NCBI GenBank assembly: GCA_023436945.1
Contig: JAEZHG010000217.1
Location: forward strand, 1 to 10,566
Direction: 5' to 3'
Source: Pseudomonadota bacterium
Lineage (GTDB): Bacteria; Pseudomonadota; Alphaproteobacteria; Caulobacterales; Caulobacteraceae
DNA: 10,566 nt
The notes below the pieces were generated by a model. The model ran no database searches. It was given only the letters and a program-made list of their open reading frames with translations, and was not told the DNA's origin. The position numbers were made by a program, and so were the translations under genes. This document shows positions 6,724 to 10,566 of this stretch, piece by piece (within the stretch, counting starts at the first letter, position 1; each line of letters starts with the position of its first letter).

Positions 6724-6763
6724 CTGGATTCGCGTGAACAAGAATCCACAAGATAGAATCCAG
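6724..6763. promoter_or_regulatory. Triple GAATCCA motif upstream of thyA, possible operator
   Basis: CTGGATTC (6724-6731) is the exact inverse of GAATCCAG (6756-6763), and a further AGAATCCA copy lies between them (6741-6748). The last copy overlaps a -10-like TAGAAT (6754-6759), although no good -35 was found at the right distance. The layout could be a multi-site operator or a long hairpin. No known regulator was matched to it. Confidence 0.4.
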
Positions 6764-6769
6764 TGTGCG

Positions 6770-6795
6770 TCGGGACTTAGCGGCCCAAGTCCCGA
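6770..6795 (+). promoter_or_regulatory. Leader hairpin upstream of thyA
   Basis: TCGGGACTT (6770-6778) pairs perfectly over 9 bp with AAGTCCCGA (6787-6795) around AGCGGCCC. No T run follows, so it is not a normal terminator. It lies 54 bases before the thyA start and may be a leader RNA structure or a protein-binding palindrome. Confidence 0.45.
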
Positions 6796-6849
6796 AAACT
6801 GCAACAGCGCGGCTCGTCCTGCAGCTGATTCGGGTGCATCCTGCATTTC

Positions 6850-7707
6850 ATGAACGCGCATGCTGCCCTCGCCGATCTCGAAAACCGCATTCATGCGGCT
6901 CCTGCCGATCACCCTGAGTGGCAGTATCTGAACCTTCTCAAAGACATCCTCGAAAATGGTTCAGAGCGCGGCGACCGCACGGGCACAGGTACGCTGGGCG
7001 TCTTTGGCCGACAGATGCGCTTTGACCTGTCCAAGGGCTTCCCTCTCCTGACCACCAAGAAGCTGCACACGCGCTCGATCATTGTCGAGTTGCTGTGGTT
7101 CCTGCGCGGCGAAACCAACATCGCGTGGCTGAAGGAAAACAAGGTCAGCATCTGGGACGAATGGGCCGATGCCGATGGCGAGCTTGGCCCCGTCTATGGC
7201 AAGCAATGGCGTTCGTGGGCGACCCCTGATGGCCGCGTGATCGACCAGATCGAAAAGCTGGTCGATGGCCTGAAGAACAATCCCAACAGCCGCCGTCACA
7301 TCGTCTCGGCGTGGAATCCGGCAGATGTGGACGACATGGCTCTGCCGCCGTGCCACTGCCTGTTCCAGTTCTTTGTCGCGGACGGAAAACTGAGCTGCCA
7401 GCTTTATCAACGCTCGGCGGATGTCTTCCTCGGCGTGCCGTTCAACATCGCCTCCTATGCGCTTTTGACCCTGATGGTCGCGCAGGTGGTCGGTCTGGAG
7501 CCGGGCGAGTTCATCCATTCGTTCGGTGATGCGCACCTTTATCTCAACCATCTGGATCAGGCCCGCGAGCAGCTGACCCGCACGCCACTGCCCTTCCCGC
7601 AGATGCAGATCGCGCCGCATACCGATCTGTTTGCCTTCCAGCCCGAGGATTTCACCCTGACGGGCTATGAGGCATGGCCCCACATCAAGGCCGCCGTTTC
7701 GGTCTGA
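6850..7707 (+). CDS. thyA: Thymidylate synthase
   Basis: ThyA methylates dUMP to dTMP with 5,10-methylene-THF and releases dihydrofolate, in the cytoplasm. The 285-residue protein aligns along its length with the classical family. It has DRTGTGT (folate/phosphate loop, residues 42-48), [27 protein letters not shown], catalytic Cys168 in [26 protein letters not shown] (dUMP binding) and a [10 protein letters not shown] block. The C-terminus is AAVSV, where many family members end in APVAI. It carries about 20 extra N-terminal residues compared with the E. coli enzyme. ATG 6850 is the only upstream start in frame; no strong Shine-Dalgarno precedes it. It heads the thyA-MazG-aqpZ-folA-ybjQ cluster, and FolA would recycle its dihydrofolate product. 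Confidence 0.98.
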   Translation: MNAHAALADLENRIHAAPADHPEWQYLNLLKDILENGSERGDRTGTGTLGVFGRQMRFDLSKGFPLLTTKKLHTRSIIVELLWFLRGETNIAWLKENKVSIWDEWADADGELGPVYGKQWRSWATPDGRVIDQIEKLVDGLKNNPNSRRHIVSAWNPADVDDMALPPCHCLFQFFVADGKLSCQLYQRSADVFLGVPFNIASYALLTLMVAQVVGLEPGEFIHSFGDAHLYLNHLDQAREQLTRTPLPFPQMQIAPHTDLFAFQPEDFTLTGYEAWPHIKAAVSV

Positions 7708-7730
7708 CCCCTTACCCCCCCGCTACCTAT

Positions 7731-8030
7731 ATGAAAATCAAAGACCTTCAGGCCGATGTGCTGCGCATATCGGACATCTATGCTGCCGAGCATAATATCG
7801 AGCGTGACCGCGACTGGGCCCTGCTGAAGCTTCAGGAAGAACTTGGCGAACTGACCAAGGAGCACCTGAACCTGTCAGGCCGTGCGCGAGGTCAAGCCAA
7901 TCCCCAAGCACAGGCCGACGAGGCCGCAGACGTGCTCGGCATGCTGCTGATTTACTGCGACATGAACGGTATCGACATCGAGGCCGCCATGGATCGCAAG
8001 TGGCTTCAATGGCTTAGGCCGAAAACCTAA
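7731..8030 (+). CDS. MazG-like NTP pyrophosphohydrolase
   Basis: The 99-residue all-alpha protein belongs to the MazG-like/all-alpha NTP pyrophosphatase superfamily, which cleaves (d)NTPs to (d)NMP and PPi with Mg2+. The metal-binding signature is present: LQEELGEL gives EExxE (Glu36, Glu37, Glu40) and ADEAADV gives ExxD (Glu64, Asp67). It is a single-domain short form, not the two-domain MazG. Substrate cannot be read from the sequence. Its place 23 bases after thyA suggests a dNTP whose hydrolysis helps dUMP/dTTP balance, or house-cleaning of damaged nucleotides. ATG 7731 is chosen over the ATG at 7674 inside thyA because family members start near this helix. No Shine-Dalgarno is obvious, so translation may be coupled to thyA. 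Confidence 0.85.
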   Translation: MKIKDLQADVLRISDIYAAEHNIERDRDWALLKLQEELGELTKEHLNLSGRARGQANPQAQADEAADVLGMLLIYCDMNGIDIEAAMDRKWLQWLRPKT

Positions 8031-8064
8031 ATTTACACACGCAGATCGATTTTAGGATCACACT

Positions 8065-8104
8065 TCCCTCTGTGCAGCGTTCACGCACCCACATGAGAGG
8101 GAGG
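8065..8104 (+). promoter_or_regulatory. aqpZ ribosome binding site with a pairing anti-SD arm
   Basis: A strong purine-rich GAGGGAGG (8097-8104) lies five bases before the aqpZ ATG. Upstream, TCCCTCT (8065-8071) is fully complementary to AGAGGGA (8096-8102) and could fold over part of the site. Confidence 0.5.
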
Positions 8105-8109
8105 CTTCC

Positions 8110-8781
8110 ATGATTAAGAAGTTTGCTGCCGAGCTTATCGGCACAGCGGTTCTTGTATTCTTTGGATGCGGTGCCGCCGTATTGGCGGGTTTTGATATTG
8201 TGGGCCAGTTGGGCATCGCCCTGGCCTTTGGTTTTGCCATTGTGGCCATGGCCTATGGCATCGGTCCGGTTTCGGGCTGTCACGTCAATCCGGCAGTCAG
8301 CCTCGGGGCCTTTATCGCAGGCCGCATGAGCGCCAAGGACATGCTCGTCTATTGGATCGCCCAGTTCATCGGCGCGCTTATCGGGGCCATTATCCTCGGC
8401 TCCATTGCCAAGACCGGCTTCGCCCAACTTGGCCAGAACGGCTTTGGTGCTGGATCGCCGGGTGGTTACGGCCTGCAGGCGGCGTTGATCTTCGAGATCG
8501 TCGCCACCGCCATCTTCCTGATCGCCATTCTGGGTGTAACGGGTGCCAAGGGTCACGGCGCTTTTGCGGGTGTGGCCATCGGTATCACTTTGGCTGTCAT
8601 CCACATTGTCGGCATTCAGGTAACAGGCGTTTCGGTCAATCCGGCCCGCAGCTTTGGTCCGGCCGTGCTGGCAGGTGGCCAAGCCCTGTCGCAGTTGTGG
8701 GTGTTTATTGTCGCGCCGCTGGTCGGTGCGGTGATCGGGGGCCTTCTGTTCCGCTTGAAACTACTGGAACCGGAAGCCTAA
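8110..8781 (+). CDS. aqpZ: Aquaporin Z-type water channel
   Basis: This inner-membrane MIP-family channel of 223 residues has six hydrophobic helices. It carries both pore signatures, HVNPAV (NPA at 60-62) and SVNPARS (NPA at 177-179). The selectivity filter matches E. coli AqpZ at Phe40, His165 and Arg180 (equivalent to F43, H174, R189), which favours water over glycerol. The fourth filter position, Thr183 in E. coli, is Val174 here. The sequence GTAVLVFFGCGAAVLAG and the SPGGYGLQAALIFEI segment also follow AqpZ. The ATG is fixed by an excellent Shine-Dalgarno. It sits between the MazG-like gene and folA on the same strand but has its own leader, so it may be independently transcribed. It is probably used in osmotic adjustment. 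Confidence 0.95.
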   Translation: MIKKFAAELIGTAVLVFFGCGAAVLAGFDIVGQLGIALAFGFAIVAMAYGIGPVSGCHVNPAVSLGAFIAGRMSAKDMLVYWIAQFIGALIGAIILGSIAKTGFAQLGQNGFGAGSPGGYGLQAALIFEIVATAIFLIAILGVTGAKGHGAFAGVAIGITLAVIHIVGIQVTGVSVNPARSFGPAVLAGGQALSQLWVFIVAPLVGAVIGGLLFRLKLLEPEA

Positions 8782-8835
8782 CTAGGGGCGACGGGGGCGG
8801 CGCGGCTGCCCCCGATTCCCATACGGAGACTTCCC

Positions 8836-9363
8836 TTGCCCCTCGCCCAGATTGCCCTCGTCGTTGCTCGTGGTTCGAATGGTGTGATCGGCAAGGATGG
8901 CGGACTGCCATGGCGCATCCGCTCGGACCTTCAGCGCTTTAAAGCCGTAACAATCGGAAAGCCCTGCATCATGGGCCGCAAAACGTGGGAAAGCCTTCCG
9001 CTTCGCCCGCTTCCGGGACGTCTGAATGTCGTCCTGACGAAGGATGAGTCCTACCACGAGGACGAGAAGGCCAAGGGCTGCGTCGTCGTGACCAGCCTTG
9101 ATGAAGCCCTTTCCATGGCCCGCGAACAGGCTTCGGACGACGAGGTCAACGAGATCTGCGTCATCGGCGGTGCGGCTATTTTCGAGGCTGTGCTGCCCCG
9201 CGCAAAGCGCCTGTACATCACCGAGGTTGATGCCGCGCCGGACGGCGACGTGCTGTTCCCTGCCTTCAACGAAAGTGAATGGACTGAAACCCTGAACGAG
9301 GCGCATCCTGCGGGCGAGAAGGACGATCACGCCTTCGTCTTCCGCACATTGGAACGCCGCTAA
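8836..9363 (+). CDS. folA: Dihydrofolate reductase (TTG start)
   Basis: FolA reduces dihydrofolate to tetrahydrofolate with NADPH and closes the cycle opened by ThyA. The 175-residue chromosomal-type DHFR shows GVIGKDGGLPW (Met20-loop region, Trp26), the catalytic acid Asp31, MGRKTWESLP (NADPH binding), PLPGRLNVVLT and VIGGAAIFEAVLPRAKRLYITEV with GDVLFP. The start is TTG at 8836. GGAG (8825-8828) sits seven bases upstream and no ATG or GTG is available before the conserved first strand, so the rare start looks genuine. It follows aqpZ by 54 bases and precedes the ybjQ-like gene by 12 bases, which implies co-transcription with the latter. Confidence 0.96.
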   Translation: MPLAQIALVVARGSNGVIGKDGGLPWRIRSDLQRFKAVTIGKPCIMGRKTWESLPLRPLPGRLNVVLTKDESYHEDEKAKGCVVVTSLDEALSMAREQASDDEVNEICVIGGAAIFEAVLPRAKRLYITEVDAAPDGDVLFPAFNESEWTETLNEAHPAGEKDDHAFVFRTLERR

Positions 9364-9375
9364 GGGAGCTATTCC

Positions 9376-9696
9376 ATGCTCGTCGCCACCACCAACGATC
9401 TTGCGGGATACCGCATCGTCAAACATCTGGGCATGGCCCGTGGTGTGACGGTGCGGTCGCGAAATGCGGTTTCGGATTTTGTCGGCGGCATCCACGCCAT
9501 GATCGGCGGCCGCATAGGTGCCTATGTAAAGCTGGCGGAGATGGGCCGTGCAGAGGCCTATAGCGAGCTGATCAACCACGCCCAGTCACTGGGTGCCAAT
9601 GCAGTAATCGCCGTGCGTTATGACGCCACCGAGATCCTGCCCGGCACCACAGAGGTTCTGTGCTACGGCACGGCTGTTCTGGTTGAACCCATTTAA
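9376..9696 (+). CDS. ybjQ: YbjQ/UPF0145 family protein
   Basis: The 106-residue protein matches the length and pattern of the UPF0145 (YbjQ, DUF74) family: an N-terminal strand MLVATTND.AGY, IVKHLGMARGVTVRS, a GG-rich turn (FVGGIHAMIGGRIGAYVKL), then AEAYSELINHAQSLGANAVIAVRYD and a final ..EVLCYGTAV strand. The molecular role is not established; the family has been described as putative heavy-metal-binding, and it forms pentamers in solved structures as far as I recall. No signal peptide is present. GGGAG (9364-9368) gives a good Shine-Dalgarno seven bases before the ATG. It is 12 bases after folA, so it is likely the last gene of that transcript before the terminator. Confidence 0.92.
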   Translation: MLVATTNDLAGYRIVKHLGMARGVTVRSRNAVSDFVGGIHAMIGGRIGAYVKLAEMGRAEAYSELINHAQSLGANAVIAVRYDATEILPGTTEVLCYGTAVLVEPI

Positions 9697-9698
9697 GA

Positions 9699-9729
9699 AA
9701 AAGGCCGGAGCGTTTCGCTCCGGCCTTTT
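9699..9729. terminator. Bidirectional rho-independent terminator
   Basis: A perfect 14-bp stem (9699-9712 with 9716-9729) with a TTT loop is flanked by A and T runs. It lies between two convergent genes, so it can end both transcripts. Its GGCCGG core resembles the terminator at 1917-1948. Confidence 0.93.
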
Positions 9730-9734
9730 GATTA

Positions 9735-10566
9735 TCAGGTCAGCTGCATCATGTGCGAGCGGTCGAAGTCGACCAGTTCGTCTGTGCGGTTCTCGCGGAC
9801 CTTGTTCGGCCATTGCGGATCGGACAGCAGCGCGCGGCCAACACCCACCAGATCAAATTCTTCACGCTCCAGACGGCGCAGAAGCTCCGACAGGTCAGCG
9901 CGGTCCGCACCCGCGCCCTTGGTCAGGCTGGAGAGGAACTCACCGTTCAGTCCCACCGAGCCCACGGTAATGGTCGGTTTGCCCGTCAGCTTCTTGGCCC
10001 AGCCTGCAAAGTTCAGGTCAGAGCCTTCAAATTCCGGCTCCCAGAAACGACGCTGCGAGCAGTGGAACACGTCCACGCCAGCTTCAGACAGCGGCAGCAG
10101 CCAGTCAGACAACTCGTCCGGCGTCTTGGCCATCTGGACCGAGTAGTCTTGCTGCTTCCACTGCGACAGGCGGATAATCAGCGGAATGTCCTCGCCAATA
10201 CCGCGACGCACGGCCTTCACCACCTCAACGCCCAGTTTGGAACGTTCCGGCAGGGTCTTGCCACCCCACTCATCCTCACGGTTGTTCAGACCGTCCCAGA
10301 AGAACTGGTCGATCAGATAGCCGTGGGCGGCGTGGATTTCGACGGCATCGAAACCGACTTCGCGAGCATTGCGTGCCGAGGCTTCGAAGCCGGCGATGGT
10401 GTCGGCAATGTCCTCTTCGGACATGGGTTCGTATTTCACCTTGCCCGGCATGGTCATGCCCGACGGGCTGTCGACCTTGCCCAGTGGTTCCCAGTCGGGC
10501 GAAGCGCCACGGGCTGAACCTACGTGCCAGATTTGCGGGGCAATCAGGCCACCCGCCGCGTGGACC
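9735..10566 (-). CDS. NADH:flavin oxidoreductase / old yellow enzyme family; 5' end outside window
   Basis: This FMN-dependent ene-reductase acts in the cytoplasm and reduces activated C=C bonds using NAD(P)H. The frame stays open to the right edge, giving 276 visible residues; roughly 90-100 N-terminal residues are missing by family length. Visible signatures are VHAAGGLIAPQIWHVG (residues 1-16), EIHAAHGYLIDQF with the active-site HxxH pair (78-81, plus 10323-10334), NNREDEWGG, LIIRLSQ, and two C-terminal FMN-phosphate segments, TITVGSVG and VGVGRALLSDPQW. The protein ends soon after, so it lacks the iron-sulfur and FAD domains of 2,4-dienoyl-CoA reductases. It is a single-domain OYE. An internal ATG at 10457 is not the start, since homology continues upstream of it. 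The natural substrate is unknown. Confidence 0.93.
   Translation of the reverse strand, partial: VHAAGGLIAPQIWHVGSARGASPDWEPLGKVDSPSGMTMPGKVKYEPMSEEDIADTIAGFEASARNAREVGFDAVEIHAAHGYLIDQFFWDGLNNREDEWGGKTLPERSKLGVEVVKAVRRGIGEDIPLIIRLSQWKQQDYSVQMAKTPDELSDWLLPLSEAGVDVFHCSQRRFWEPEFEGSDLNFAGWAKKLTGKPTITVGSVGLNGEFLSSLTKGAGADRADLSELLRRLEREEFDLVGVGRALLSDPQWPNKVRENRTDELVDFDRSHMMQLT

Noticed and set aside
8032..8058. Promoter for aqpZ (TTTACA and TAGGAT)
   Set aside because: The spacer is only 15 bp and the -10 is poor, so it is not better than chance.
8792..8814. GC hairpin CGGGGGC/GCCCCCG between aqpZ and folA as a terminator
   Set aside because: The stem is real (7 bp) but no T run follows, and the folA Shine-Dalgarno comes next; it may only be a local structure.

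Overview
The window is GC-rich, densely coded DNA from a Gram-negative bacterium. An autotransporter beta-barrel, signal-peptide proteins and a PRC-like spread of TTG/ATG starts fit a proteobacterium. The style of ThyA, the old yellow enzyme and the CsgG-like proteins suggests an alphaproteobacterium, possibly near Caulobacterales/Maricaulales. That placement is inference from family resemblance. No phage, IS, CRISPR or plasmid gene was seen, so this looks like chromosome core with a few lineage-specific envelope genes.

Left part (1-3142): the 3' end of a large autotransporter runs rightwards and converges on a small secreted four-cysteine protein. A bidirectional terminator separates them. 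Next come two divergent tRNA genes, tRNA-Gln(TTG) on the minus strand and tRNA-Pro(CGG) on the plus strand. Their promoters share the same -35 hexamer, the same 17-bp spacing and a nearly identical 16-nt box just after the -10.

Middle (3143-6720): a DUF924 protein is followed by two tandem paralogs of 459 and 479 residues. Each has a signal peptide, a CsgG-like domain with two conserved cysteines and a C-terminal SH3-like domain. Their linkers have diverged strongly. A hairpin stands just before each of the two genes, and a canonical terminator ends the pair. These are the least characterised genes here and the best candidates for something new.

Right part (6721-9730): a nucleotide/folate cluster on the plus strand. 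It holds thyA, a MazG-like NTP pyrophosphohydrolase, an aquaporin Z, folA and a YbjQ/UPF0145 protein. ThyA turns methylene-THF into dihydrofolate while making dTMP, and FolA regenerates THF. The MazG-like enzyme could act on a nucleotide in the same pathway. The thyA and aqpZ leaders both carry inverted repeats that may be regulatory. The cluster ends at a strong bidirectional terminator. Beyond it a flavin-dependent old yellow enzyme, cut by the window edge, reads leftwards.
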